Source: CAJCIY01 sp036379355
GTDB taxonomy: Bacteria; Actinomycetota; Actinomycetes; Mycobacteriales; CAJCIY01
Assembly (NCBI GenBank): GCA_036379355.1
Contig: DASVGV010000159.1
Location: forward strand, 1-29,307
DNA: 29,307 bases
Direction of reading: 5' to 3'
The notes beneath the pieces are model-generated. The model saw only the letters and a program-made list of their open reading frames with translations, was not told the DNA's origin and did not search any database. Shown here piece by piece: positions 14,358 to 22,199 of this stretch. Made by a program: the position numbers and the translations under genes. Numbering within the stretch: the first letter of the stretch is position 1; the number at the start of each line of letters is the position of its first letter.

Positions 14358-15236
14358 CTGAGGCGGCTCGTCGGGGTCGGCGGCGTCCAGCAACCGGCGC
14401 TCGGTCCAGACCGAGCCGACGAGCGCGCCGAAGAACAGCACGACCGACAGCGCGAGCAGCCACGCCGACAGGACGAAGGTGGCACCGATGAGCCCGTACG
14501 CCTTCACCTGGCTGACGATCTGGTCCGACAGCAGCGGCGAGAGCGCGACCAGCCCGGTCGTGGCGGCCGCCATCGCGACGGAGCCGGGGACCAGCGTCAG
14601 CCACGGCACGCGGCCGCCCAGCAGGACGCGCTGGGTCCACCAGTAGAACAGGAACGACACCCCGAGGACGAACGCCAGCCGCAGCAGATGGGCGACGATG
14701 CCACCCGACGGGACCTGGGAGCCGAGGAACCGCCCGATGCGCCCGGCGTAGAGCGCGAGCGCGAGGTACACGCACAGCCCGCCTACCCACATCACCTGCC
14801 GCCACAAGGACCGGAAGCCGCCGCGCGCCTGGTACCAGATGTCCTCGTACGCGCGCTGCTGGATGGCGCCGACACCCGTCGCGAACACGAGCGAGACGAC
14901 GAGGCTCACGACGAGGGTGACAAAGCCGACGTGACCGGTGCTGATGAACAGGGCCTGGACGTCGGTGGTCGCCGCGGGCGAGAGCCCCAGGTAGTGCGAG
15001 AGGGCCGTGCCCACCGAGTCGAGGTCGAACCGCTGGGTGACGGCCTGCAGCGCGACCAGCAGCGGGATCGTGCAGAGCGTCTGCTCCGCCGCGAGCGCCA
15101 GGCACTCGCGGATGAGGTTCAGCTCGTTGCTGCGCCTCCCCACGTGCCCCGGAAAGCTCTCCAGCAGCGCGTGCCACAGCCGCCGGAGACGCTCGCGGCG
15201 GTCGCTCCGGGTCCGCACCCGCGTCGCCGACGTCAC
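14355..15236 (-). CDS. YihY/BrkB-family inner membrane protein
   Basis: A 293-residue protein with about six hydrophobic segments between residues 45 and 280 and charged ends, matching the YihY/UPF0761 (older name RNase BN-like) family of integral membrane proteins. The family has no agreed function and the ribonuclease label is considered wrong. The start codon is GTG at 15236; the N-terminus RVRTRSDRRERLRRLW is strongly basic and probably cytoplasmic. It lies just upstream of leuB and 98 bases downstream of the antiporter operon on the same strand. Confidence 0.85.
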   Translation of the reverse strand: MTSATRVRTRSDRRERLRRLWHALLESFPGHVGRRSNELNLIRECLALAAEQTLCTIPLLVALQAVTQRFDLDSVGTALSHYLGLSPAATTDVQALFISTGHVGFVTLVVSLVVSLVFATGVGAIQQRAYEDIWYQARGGFRSLWRQVMWVGGLCVYLALALYAGRIGRFLGSQVPSGGIVAHLLRLAFVLGVSFLFYWWTQRVLLGGRVPWLTLVPGSVAMAAATTGLVALSPLLSDQIVSQVKAYGLIGATFVLSAWLLALSVVLFFGALVGSVWTERRLLDAADPDEPPQ

Positions 15237-15334
15237 CGTCGCCAGGTTCCCCGGCTGAACACGGCTCAGACGCTCCGCTCCCGGATGTCACCCACGCGAA
15301 CATCCTCTGCCCAGCCGGCAGAACCGGTACGGGA

Positions 15335-17143
15335 TCATCGACTCGCGACGAACAGGGCCAGGCCGATGACGACCGTGCCGGCCAGCATCCAGGTGACCTC
15401 GTCCCCCACCCGACCCGAGTGCCAACGCCGCAGCGGGCTCAGCAGCGCGAGTACGCCCCGCGCGACGTCCACGCGCGGCGGTGCGGCCAGCCAGAGCACC
15501 GCCACGACGAGCGCGACGAGAACCGGCGCGACGGCCAGGGGCACGCCGCCCCAGACCCAGCCGGCCGGCGCGGTCGCGTGCCGGATGGGGCCGGCGCCGA
15601 CGAGGACGGCGTGCCGGTACGCGGCCCCGTCGACGAGCCGGTCGCCGGCCGCCGCGCCCCACGCCGTCCCGGCCACCCCGGCGCCCAGGGACAGGGCGAG
15701 CAGCAGCCAGGCCGAGATCAGCAGCCGCCCCGGCGGGTCCGGCTCGGGTTCCTCGTCGGGCCGGCCCTCGATGCCCGGCTCGCGGGCGGGCTTGCCCCAG
15801 CCGAGGAAGCACCGCAGCGAGAAGCGCAGCACCGCCGCGCCGGTCAGGGCGGCGGCGAGGACGAGCACCGGTACGAGCCACGTGAGCCCTGACCGCCGCG
15901 CGGCGTCCTCGGTCACGGCCTTGCCCAGGCCGGTGCCGAACGGCGGGACGCCGGCGAGGGCGAGCCCGCCGAGCAGTGCGACCGCGGCGGTCCCGCGCAG
16001 GGGCCGGCCGCGCCCGTGCAGCTGGCCCTCGTCGACCGTGTCGAAGCGCGAGAGCAGGATCCCCGCCACGCAGAACAAGGCGCCCTTTGCGCCGGCGTGC
16101 CCGACCGCGTAGATCGCCGCGCCGGCCGCGCCGGCCGGGCTGAGCAGGCCGATGCCCACGAGCAGGATCCCGACGTGGGCGATCGTCGAGAACGCGAGCA
16201 TCCGCTTGAAGTGCCGCTGCGCCAGGGACATCAGCGCACCGACGAGCGCGGTCACCGCCGCGAGCCCGAGCAGGGTGGGCCGGACGGACGCCGCAGGCAG
16301 CGCGGGCTGGTAGGCGACGTGATAGATCCGCCCGACGGCGTACACGCCGGTGGTCACCATGACGCCGGACAGCGCGATGCACACCGGTGTCGGGGCGACC
16401 ATCTCCGCGCCGGCCGTCCAGAAGTGGAACGGGACGGCGGCCGCCTTGACGAGGTAGCCGACCAGGACCAGCCCCAGCGACAGCGGGACGAGGGCGTCGT
16501 GCGGCCCCGCCGCGAGCGCGCGGCCGACCGGCGCGAGTCCCAGCTCACCGGTCCGGGCGTAGACCAGGGCGATCCCGACGAGGCTGAGCACCCCGCCCAC
16601 GGTGCTGGCGACGGCGAACGAGAGTGCTCCCTGCACGGAGCGCTCGGCCTCGACGCGGTAGCCGGTCAGGACGAAGCCGACCACCGACACCAGCTCGAGG
16701 GTCACGAACAGCGAGAACAGGTCGCCCACGAGAACGAGCCCGGACAAAGCGGCGAGGAACACCAGCAGCAGCGCGTGCCAGATCGCGTCGACGTCCTCGA
16801 AGTAGCGCCACGTGTAGACGAGGACGAGCGCGGTGACGAAGCCGGCCAGCGCGACCAGCCCGGCGGACGCCGGGTCCGCGACCACCGCGATGCCCACCGG
16901 ATGGCCCTGTACGTCCCCCCAGCCGCCGGCGGTGATCACGACGTCGTGGTGGCGCGACAACACCGCCAGGGCGACGCCCAGCCCGAGCACGCTGCCGGCG
17001 ACGGCGAGAGCGAGCGCGTCCACCAGCAGCCTGGGGAGCCATCGGCCCACCGCGGCCACGAGGGGCGCGGCGAGCAGCGGCACCGCGACGGGCAGCAGCA
17101 GGATCAGGGTCGCGGCGGATTCCGGCGACGCGGCGTCAGCCAT
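15335..17143 (-). CDS. mrpD: MrpD-type (ND5/NuoM-like) antiporter subunit
   Basis: A 602-residue polytopic membrane protein of the NuoL/M/N-MrpA/D family. The conserved membrane glutamate is E150 in LFVTLELVSVVGF and the lysine is K233 in VGYLVKAAAVPFHFW, the pair used for proton transfer in this family. HFKRMLAFSTIAHVG and the later TM helices are intact. It is the only large ND5-like subunit in the operon and would be the ion-translocating core, equivalent to MbhH of membrane-bound hydrogenases. It overlaps mrpC by eight bases and is the last gene of the operon. Confidence 0.9.
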   Translation of the reverse strand: MADAASPESAATLILLLPVAVPLLAAPLVAAVGRWLPRLLVDALALAVAGSVLGLGVALAVLSRHHDVVITAGGWGDVQGHPVGIAVVADPASAGLVALAGFVTALVLVYTWRYFEDVDAIWHALLLVFLAALSGLVLVGDLFSLFVTLELVSVVGFVLTGYRVEAERSVQGALSFAVASTVGGVLSLVGIALVYARTGELGLAPVGRALAAGPHDALVPLSLGLVLVGYLVKAAAVPFHFWTAGAEMVAPTPVCIALSGVMVTTGVYAVGRIYHVAYQPALPAASVRPTLLGLAAVTALVGALMSLAQRHFKRMLAFSTIAHVGILLVGIGLLSPAGAAGAAIYAVGHAGAKGALFCVAGILLSRFDTVDEGQLHGRGRPLRGTAAVALLGGLALAGVPPFGTGLGKAVTEDAARRSGLTWLVPVLVLAAALTGAAVLRFSLRCFLGWGKPAREPGIEGRPDEEPEPDPPGRLLISAWLLLALSLGAGVAGTAWGAAAGDRLVDGAAYRHAVLVGAGPIRHATAPAGWVWGGVPLAVAPVLVALVVAVLWLAAPPRVDVARGVLALLSPLRRWHSGRVGDEVTWMLAGTVVIGLALFVASR

Positions 17144-17480
17144 GCAGGTCGTTCAAGGCGTCCGGGTCGCAATAGCCACCGGCACCCTTGGCCGCCTGCA
17201 CCACGAGCGCCAGCAGCAACGCGAGCACCGTCGCCCCGACGACCACGTCCGTGAGCGTCAGGGCCTGCACCACCGGGTCGACCACCGGCCCCTTCGGATG
17301 GTCGGAGAACACCGGAGCAGTGGCGTGCGCGCGGTAGCCGATGCCCAGCAGCAGCACGTACGTCGAGGACTGGGCCACGACGAGGCACACGACCAGGTGC
17401 AGGTAGTCCCGGGACGTGACCACGCCGTAGAGACCGGCCAGGAGAACGACCGCGGCGACACCGAACGCCAGGGCGGTCAC
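17136..17480 (-). CDS. mrpC: MrpC/NuoK-like antiporter subunit
   Basis: A 114-residue protein with three membrane helices, resembling NuoK/MnhC (family blocks GLYGVVTSRDYLHLVVCL, QSSTYVLLLGIGY and DPVVQALTLTDVVVGAT). GTG start at 17480 chosen because the GTGA overlap with the previous stop gives tight coupling and the upstream frame lies in that gene. It is equivalent to MbhG, which pairs with the MrpD-type subunit in known complexes. The ALTLTDVVVG motif is highly typical of the family. Confidence 0.88.
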   Translation of the reverse strand: MTALAFGVAAVVLLAGLYGVVTSRDYLHLVVCLVVAQSSTYVLLLGIGYRAHATAPVFSDHPKGPVVDPVVQALTLTDVVVGATVLALLLALVVQAAKGAGGYCDPDALNDLHG

Positions 17481-18217
17481 CGCGGGCCCTCCGCGAGGCG
17501 TTCCTGGGCGAAGTAGCTCGCGAGCAGCAGCACCAGCCCCGCGCCCACCTCGAAGCCGACCACGATGTTCAGCAGCGGCACGGTGCCTGCCGACAGCAGC
17601 GATCCCGTCCGCCCGAGCGGGAGGTCGTTGGCCAGGAAGGACCCCGACCCCACGAGCCCGACGAGACCGATCACGACGTAGCCGCCGGCGCCGGCGGCCT
17701 CGAGCAGCTCCAGCGCCGCGCTCGGCCGGAACCGGGCGAGGGTGCGCGGACCGCCGCCGACGTACAGCAGGTGCAGGCCGCTCGCCGCGAGCACGCCGCC
17801 CTGGAAGCCGCCGCCGGGTGACAGGTGCCCGTGCAGCACCACGGAGACGCTGAGGACGGCGGTCACGCCCAGCAGCACCAGGACGGTGGCCCGGACGGCT
17901 GCGGGCGAGCGCGGCTCCCGGTCGGGATCTGTGCCCTGGTGCTCCCCCGCCGCCGGCCGCAGCAGCAGCCGCACACCGAGCACCGCCGCGAGCAGGATGA
18001 ACTCCTCGAACAGGGTGTCGAGGCCGCGCTGGTCGAAGGTCACGCTGCCGACGGCGTTGGCCGTGTGGCGCAGGGCCAGCGCCGCCCGCACCGACGCGTC
18101 GCCGTACGGGTGGTGGGCGGTGCCGAACGCGGGCAGGCCGTGGAAGGCGAGGGCGAGCACCACGGCCAGCCCGGCGCCCACGGGGACGGCGACGAGACGG
18201 CGCTGCCGGCTGGTCAC
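17477..18217 (-). CDS. mrpB: Fused MbhE-like and MrpB (MnhB) antiporter subunit
   Basis: A 246-residue protein that joins two usual subunits. Residues 45-88 contain TANAVGSVTFDQRGLDTLFEE, cut here to FDQRGLDTLFEE at 61-72, the signature of the MrpA C-terminal/MbhE segment. Residues 108-246 are a MnhB domain with HGHLSPGGGFQGG at 129-141. A charged linker (HQGTDPDREPRSP) lies between them. In Mrp operons the first part is the C-terminus of MrpA, while in Mbh it is a separate gene. Start GTG overlaps the previous stop by four bases. Confidence 0.85.
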   Translation of the reverse strand: MTSRQRRLVAVPVGAGLAVVLALAFHGLPAFGTAHHPYGDASVRAALALRHTANAVGSVTFDQRGLDTLFEEFILLAAVLGVRLLLRPAAGEHQGTDPDREPRSPAAVRATVLVLLGVTAVLSVSVVLHGHLSPGGGFQGGVLAASGLHLLYVGGGPRTLARFRPSAALELLEAAGAGGYVVIGLVGLVGSGSFLANDLPLGRTGSLLSAGTVPLLNIVVGFEVGAGLVLLLASYFAQERLAEGPR

Positions 18218-18447
18218 CGGCCGCGCACCTTGACCAGCGCCAGCAGGATGAGCAGGGGCGTGAGGACGCTGCCGACGACGACCTCGGAGAGTGCGACGTC
18301 CGGTGCCGACAGTGCGAGGAACAGCGCCCCCAGCACGAAGCCGTACGCGCCCAGCACCACCGCCTGCGACGCCACGTCTCGACAGGTGACCACGGCGATC
18401 GCACCGACCGCGGTCGCGACGAGAAGGACAGCGAGGACGACCGACAC
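18214..18447 (-). CDS. MbhD-like (MrpA C-terminal, DUF4040-type) subunit
   Basis: A 77-residue membrane protein with three hydrophobic segments. The block LGAYGFVLGALFLALSAPDVALSE matches the MbhD/MrpA-C region, in which the segment SAPDVALSEVVVG is diagnostic. In classical Mrp this sequence is part of the very large MrpA; here it is a separate small gene, as in membrane-bound hydrogenase operons. The stop overlaps the next gene's GTG by four bases; six bases separate its start from mrpG. Confidence 0.82.
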   Translation of the reverse strand: MSVVLAVLLVATAVGAIAVVTCRDVASQAVVLGAYGFVLGALFLALSAPDVALSEVVVGSVLTPLLILLALVKVRGR

Positions 18448-18453
18448 GTCAGG

Positions 18454-18729
18454 TCACTTTGCCGCGGCCCGAGCGGTCGCGATGGTGACGGCCGGGCCGG
18501 TGAGCGCGACCAGCGCGCCGACGGCCAACGCGGTCAGGGGGGCGGCGACGCCGCCCATCCGCAGGGCTGTCCCGACGGCGAGCACCGGCGCGCCCAGCGA
18601 CGTGGCGGGGGCGAGCGCGTGCAGCCGGGAAGCGACCGACGGCGCGCGCAGCAGCGCCAGCGCGGAGCCGATGACGGCGGCGACGCCCAGCGCCTGGAGC
18701 ACCACGCCGGCCACGTGGAGGGCGGTCAC
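18454..18729 (-). CDS. mrpG: MrpG (MnhG) antiporter subunit
   Basis: A 91-residue membrane protein with the MnhG/MrpG/PhaG pattern: an N-terminal helix, then LLRAPSVASRLHALAPATS, which is the family signature (usually RxPDxxxRLHAxxxA), and a C-terminal helix. It starts GTG at 18729, 16 bases after mrpF. It is the counterpart of MbhC. The order E, F, G is the standard order of small subunits in these operons. Confidence 0.87.
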   Translation of the reverse strand: MTALHVAGVVLQALGVAAVIGSALALLRAPSVASRLHALAPATSLGAPVLAVGTALRMGGVAAPLTALAVGALVALTGPAVTIATARAAAK

Positions 18730-18745
18730 CGGCGTGGTCCTGCCG

Positions 18746-19000
18746 TCACGACAGCCGCCGCAGCAGGCGAGCGGCGACCAGCGAGCCGGTCACCGACAGC
18801 ACGGTCAGCACCATCGGCACGATGAGGTACGCCTCGCGGTGGTCGCCGGCCGCGATCAGCAGCATCCCGAGCACCACGACGACCGAGAGCAGCTCGAGGC
18901 CGACGAGGCGGTCCCACACCCCGCCGTGACACACCCGGACCAGGCACGGGGCCCCACCGCCCACGAACAGCACGGCGGCCAGCACCAGCTCCGCGCTCAT
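18746..19000 (-). CDS. mrpF: MrpF (MnhF) antiporter subunit
   Basis: An 84-residue, three-helix membrane protein with the MnhF block CLVRVCHGGVWDRLVGLELLS (usual form RxxxGPxxxDRVxAxD) followed by DHREAYLIVPMVLTVLSVTG. The start at 19000 is chosen over an upstream frame reaching 19099 because it forms an ATGA overlap with the mrpE stop and the hydrophobic MSAELVLAAVLF is the expected N-terminus. Counterpart of MbhB. Confidence 0.87.
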   Translation of the reverse strand: MSAELVLAAVLFVGGGAPCLVRVCHGGVWDRLVGLELLSVVVVLGMLLIAAGDHREAYLIVPMVLTVLSVTGSLVAARLLRRLS

Positions 19001-19434
19001 GGGTCCAGGAGCCGGTCGGCGACCGCGCCCGCGCCCCGCCCGAGCTGGTGCACCGTCAGCGGGTCGTCCGACACCAGGTAGGTCGCGGGACCGAGGCACA
19101 GGGCGACCCCGGCAAGCGCGCGGTCGGCCTGGTTGGCGAGGCGCCGGTCAGGGACACGAAGAACGCGCCGCCGACCGGGCCAGCGGCCTCGCAGCACCCG
19201 CCACGTGCCGGACACGATGTCGCGCGGCACCGCCAGGGCGAGCGCCGCCACCGGGACGGAGACCCGCGGCGACCGCAGCTGCAGGGTCGGAGCGGCGCGC
19301 ACCACCAGGACCAACGCAGCCGCGACCGTCACCAGACCGACCAGTGCGTCGACCAGGTCGCCGGCGACGGCGAACAGGAACCAGAGCGCGAGCAGGACCG
19401 CAGCCGCGAGCAGGGCCACGCCGTACCGCGTCAC
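18997..19434 (-). CDS. mrpE: MrpE (MnhE) antiporter subunit
   Basis: A 145-residue protein of the MnhE family: two N-terminal membrane helices (about residues 5-45), then a soluble part with VPRDIVSGTWRVLRG and the conserved C-terminal stretch DPLTVHQLG. GTG start at 19434 has GGGAGG six bases upstream, the only strong ribosome site in the operon, which marks it as the first gene. leuA ends 75 bases further upstream, so the operon may have its own promoter or be read from leuA; no convincing promoter is seen. Confidence 0.88.
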   Translation of the reverse strand: MTRYGVALLAAAVLLALWFLFAVAGDLVDALVGLVTVAAALVLVVRAAPTLQLRSPRVSVPVAALALAVPRDIVSGTWRVLRGRWPGRRRVLRVPDRRLANQADRALAGVALCLGPATYLVSDDPLTVHQLGRGAGAVADRLLDP

Positions 19435-19509
19435 CGCCGTCCTCCCGCTCCCCCGTCCGCGACCGGGCCGGGCTCACCGTGCCTATCACGTCCCGGCGCG
19501 GAGCGCGGG

Positions 19510-21198
19510 TCAGGCGCGGCCGGCCGCCGAGAGGACCGCCTGCAACGAGGCGGTGACGATGTTGGCGCTGATGCCGACGCCCCACACGACCCGGCCGTCG
19601 ACGGCCGCCTCGACGTAGGCGGCGGCCTGCGCGTCGGCGCCGCCGGTCAGCGCGTGCTCGGCGTAGTCCAGGACGCGCACGTCGCGGTCCCACACCGGCC
19701 CCATCGCGTCCACCAGCGCGGCGATCGGGCCGTTGCCCGAGCCGGTCACCTCGACGTCCGACCCGTCCACGCCGACGACGGCGCTGATCGCATCGCCGTC
19801 GATCTTGAACGACCGCAGCGGGTAGCGGTAGTCGAGGTAGGTCTCGGTGAAGATCCGCCAGATCTCCGCGGGCAGCACCTCGCCGCCCTCGCCGTCGGTG
19901 AAGCGCTGGATGACACCGGAGAACTCGATCTGCGCCCGGCGCGGCAGGTCGAGCCCGTGGTCGTGCTTGAGGACGTACGCGACGCCGCCCTTGCCGCTCT
20001 GCGAGTTGACCCGGATGACCGCCTCGTACGTCCGGCCGACGTCCATCGGGTCGATCGGCAGGTACGGGACCTCCCAGCGGAAGTCACGGACCGGGACGCC
20101 TGCCTCGGCAGCGTCGCGGTCCATCGCCTCCAGACCCTTCTTGATCGCGTCCTGGTGGCTGCCGGAGAAGGCCGTGTAGACCAGGTCGCCGCCGTACGGG
20201 TGCCGCGGATGTACGGGGAGCTGGTTGGCGTACTCGACCGTGCGCCGCACCTCGTCGATCTCCGAGAAGTCGATCATCGGGTCGACGCCGGTCGAGAAGT
20301 AGTTCATGCCGAGGGTGACCAGGCAGACGTTGCCGGTCCGCTCGCCGTTGCCGAACAGGCACCCCTCGACCCGGTCCGCGCCGGCCAGGACGCCGAGCTC
20401 GGCCGCGGCGACCGCGCAGCCACGGTCGTTGTGCGGGTGCAGCGACAGCACGGTCGCGTCGCGCCGCGTCAGGGCCCGGTGGACGTACTCGATGGAGTCG
20501 GCGTAGACGTTCGGCGTCGCCATCTCGACCGTCGCCGGCAGGTTCAGGACGACCGGCCGGTCGGGGGTCGGCTGCCACACGTCGCTGACCGCCTCGCAGA
20601 CCTCGATGGCGTAGTCGAGCTCGGTGCCTGTGTAGGACTCCGGGCTGTACTGCAGGAACACGTCGGTGCCCGACAGCAGGGAGTCGGCGTACTTGCTGAC
20701 CCACTGCGCCCCCTGGACGGCGATGTCCTTGACGCCGTCCCGGTCGAGGCCGAACACCACCCGGCGCTGGAGCGTCGAGGTGGAGTTGTACAGGTGCAGC
20801 AGCGCGCGGTTGCTGCCGACGACCGACTGGACGGTCCGCTCGATGAGCTCCTCGCGCGCCTGGGTCAGGACCTGGATGGTGACGTCGTCGGGGACGAGGT
20901 CGGCCTCGATGATGTGCCGGATGAAGTCGTAGTCGGTCTGGCTCGCGGCGGGGAAGCCGACCTCGATCTCCTTGTAGCCCATGCGGACGAGAAGCTGGAA
21001 CATCGCCAGCTTGCGCTGGGAGTCCATCGGGTCGATGAGCGCCTGGTTGCCGTCGCGCAGGTCCACGCTGCACCAGCGGGGGGCGCGGCGCGACACGGTG
21101 TCGGGCCAGGTTCGGTCCGGCAGGTCGACGGTCTGGAAGGCGGGATAGCGGCCGAAGGGCATGCCGCTGGGAACTTGCGGGTTCGGGTAGTCCTGCAT
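19510..21198 (-). CDS. leuA: 2-isopropylmalate synthase
   Basis: First enzyme of leucine synthesis, condensing acetyl-CoA with 2-ketoisovalerate; 562 residues, the long (type 2) LeuA. The metal and catalytic motifs are intact: VDLRDGNQALIDPM, LHPHNDRGCAV and FSGSHQDAIKKG. The C-terminal regulatory domain, which binds leucine for feedback inhibition in this family, carries GSGNGPIAALVDA. ATG at 21198 has GGAG about 11 bases upstream. A leader peptide with five consecutive leucines and a long hairpin lie between the promoter and the start, indicating attenuation. Confidence 0.97.
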   Translation of the reverse strand: MQDYPNPQVPSGMPFGRYPAFQTVDLPDRTWPDTVSRRAPRWCSVDLRDGNQALIDPMDSQRKLAMFQLLVRMGYKEIEVGFPAASQTDYDFIRHIIEADLVPDDVTIQVLTQAREELIERTVQSVVGSNRALLHLYNSTSTLQRRVVFGLDRDGVKDIAVQGAQWVSKYADSLLSGTDVFLQYSPESYTGTELDYAIEVCEAVSDVWQPTPDRPVVLNLPATVEMATPNVYADSIEYVHRALTRRDATVLSLHPHNDRGCAVAAAELGVLAGADRVEGCLFGNGERTGNVCLVTLGMNYFSTGVDPMIDFSEIDEVRRTVEYANQLPVHPRHPYGGDLVYTAFSGSHQDAIKKGLEAMDRDAAEAGVPVRDFRWEVPYLPIDPMDVGRTYEAVIRVNSQSGKGGVAYVLKHDHGLDLPRRAQIEFSGVIQRFTDGEGGEVLPAEIWRIFTETYLDYRYPLRSFKIDGDAISAVVGVDGSDVEVTGSGNGPIAALVDAMGPVWDRDVRVLDYAEHALTGGADAQAAAYVEAAVDGRVVWGVGISANIVTASLQAVLSAAGRA

Positions 21199-21256
21199 GA
21201 CTGGTGGCTCTCCGGGAGTCGGGCGGAAGGCCAGCGTCCGAGCGCATCGGAAGTCC

Positions 21257-21292
21257 CGCGACGGGGAGCCGGCCTGGTCAGGCCCCGTCGCG
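21257..21292 (-). promoter_or_regulatory. Leader hairpin upstream of leuA
   Basis: A perfect 10-bp stem (CGCGACGGGG with CCCCGTCGCG on the minus strand) encloses a 16-base loop containing the leader stop codon. Its 5' arm begins four bases after the last leucine codon, so a ribosome stalled on leucine codons would cover it. No T-run follows, so it is either a Rho-type or pausing site or one arm of a larger switch. Confidence 0.65.
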
Positions 21293-21328
21293 GCGGAGAA
21301 GAAGCAGGAGCGCTCCCAGCACGACCAC
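21278..21328 (-). CDS. Leucine-rich leader peptide MVVLGALLLLLRRDGA of leuA
   Basis: A 16-codon frame beginning GTG contains five successive leucine codons (CTC CTG CTT CTT CTC) plus one more earlier. Two of them are CTT, uncommon in such a GC-rich genome, which would sharpen sensitivity to leucyl-tRNA supply. The start lies exactly six bases after a TAACCT -10 element, so translation is probably leaderless. The arrangement is typical of leucine attenuators upstream of leuA in actinobacteria. Confidence 0.8.
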   Translation of the reverse strand: MVVLGALLLLLRRDGA

Positions 21329-21332
21329 GACG

Positions 21333-22199
21333 TCAGGTTAGCGCGTCGCCGCGGAGGAAGTCATCCACGACGGCCGCGAACGCCGCCGGCTCGTCGACCC
21401 AGGGGAAGTGCCCGGCGCCGTCGATCTCGACGTACGTGCCTCGGGTGAACAGGTCGTGCACGGCGTGGGCCGCCGCCGGCGGGGTCAGGAAGTCGAGGCT
21501 GCCGGCGACGACGAGCACCGGCGCGTCGACCTCCGATACGTCCGGCGGCGACCAGCGGGTGGCCTCGTTGCGCAGGGTCATGGCCGCCCGCACGTCGACG
21601 TCGCGGCCCTCCCGCGCGGCGTGCTCCTGTTGCTGCGGCTCCCACCGGCCGTACCAGAGCGGGGTGGTCTCCTCGAGCAGGAAGCCCTGCTCACGCGGGC
21701 GGGCGGACGGCAGGGCCCGCGCGGCCTCGACCGCGTCGGCGTACGCCGGGTCGCCCGCCCGTTGCTCGACCAGGTCGCGCCGCGCGTCGGTGAACAGAGC
21801 CGGGTCGACGACGATCGGCGCCGGCGTGACGAGCACCACGGACCCGGCGAGATCCGGGCGCAGCTCGAGCGCCTTGCCGACGACCCGCGCGCCGAACGAG
21901 TGCGCGAGCAGGGCCGGTCGCTCGAGCCCGAGCAGCGGGATCAGCTCGACGAGGTCCTGCGCAATCCGTTCCACGGTCAGGGCGGCCAGGTCGGTGGGGC
22001 GGCTGCCGCCGCTCCCCCGGTTGTCCACGAGCCGCAACGTGTAGCGGCCGTCCAGGCCGCCGAGATCGCCGAGGTAGCCGGCCGCACGGGCCGGTCCACC
22101 CGGAACGCAGACGATGTCCGGTCCGGAACCTGTTGTCGCGCAGGCGATCTGCTGCCCGTCGCTCAGCGTGTACGTCGTGGCCGAACCGGCCTCACTCAT
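21333..22199 (-). CDS. Alpha/beta hydrolase (proline iminopeptidase-like)
   Basis: A 288-residue alpha/beta hydrolase. The nucleophile is S101 in ALLAHSFGARVV, the acid is probably the Asp in VAGSLDFLTPP and the histidine is in DGAGHFPWVDEP. An oxyanion-hole region VPGGPARAAGYL and VDNRGSGGS recall proline iminopeptidases and related esterases, but the substrate cannot be deduced. The ATG overlaps the serA stop (ATGA), so it is coexpressed with serA. Its 3' end contains the leuA promoter. No signal peptide is seen, so it is cytoplasmic. Confidence 0.88.
   Translation of the reverse strand: MSEAGSATTYTLSDGQQIACATTGSGPDIVCVPGGPARAAGYLGDLGGLDGRYTLRLVDNRGSGGSRPTDLAALTVERIAQDLVELIPLLGLERPALLAHSFGARVVGKALELRPDLAGSVVLVTPAPIVVDPALFTDARRDLVEQRAGDPAYADAVEAARALPSARPREQGFLLEETTPLWYGRWEPQQQEHAAREGRDVDVRAAMTLRNEATRWSPPDVSEVDAPVLVVAGSLDFLTPPAAAHAVHDLFTRGTYVEIDGAGHFPWVDEPAAFAAVVDDFLRGDALT
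21335..21358 (-). promoter_or_regulatory. leuA leader promoter
   Basis: TAACCT (21340-21335) lies six bases before the leader GTG. ATGACT, 18 bases further upstream (around 21359-21364), matches the -35 consensus at four of six positions. The promoter is inside the last codons of the alpha/beta hydrolase gene. Confidence 0.5.

Noticed and set aside
19048..22044. A 998-codon open frame on the + strand
   Set aside because: It runs antisense to leuA, mrpE and the hydrolase, is rich in R, G and D repeats, and has no domain signature. High GC makes such shadow frames long.
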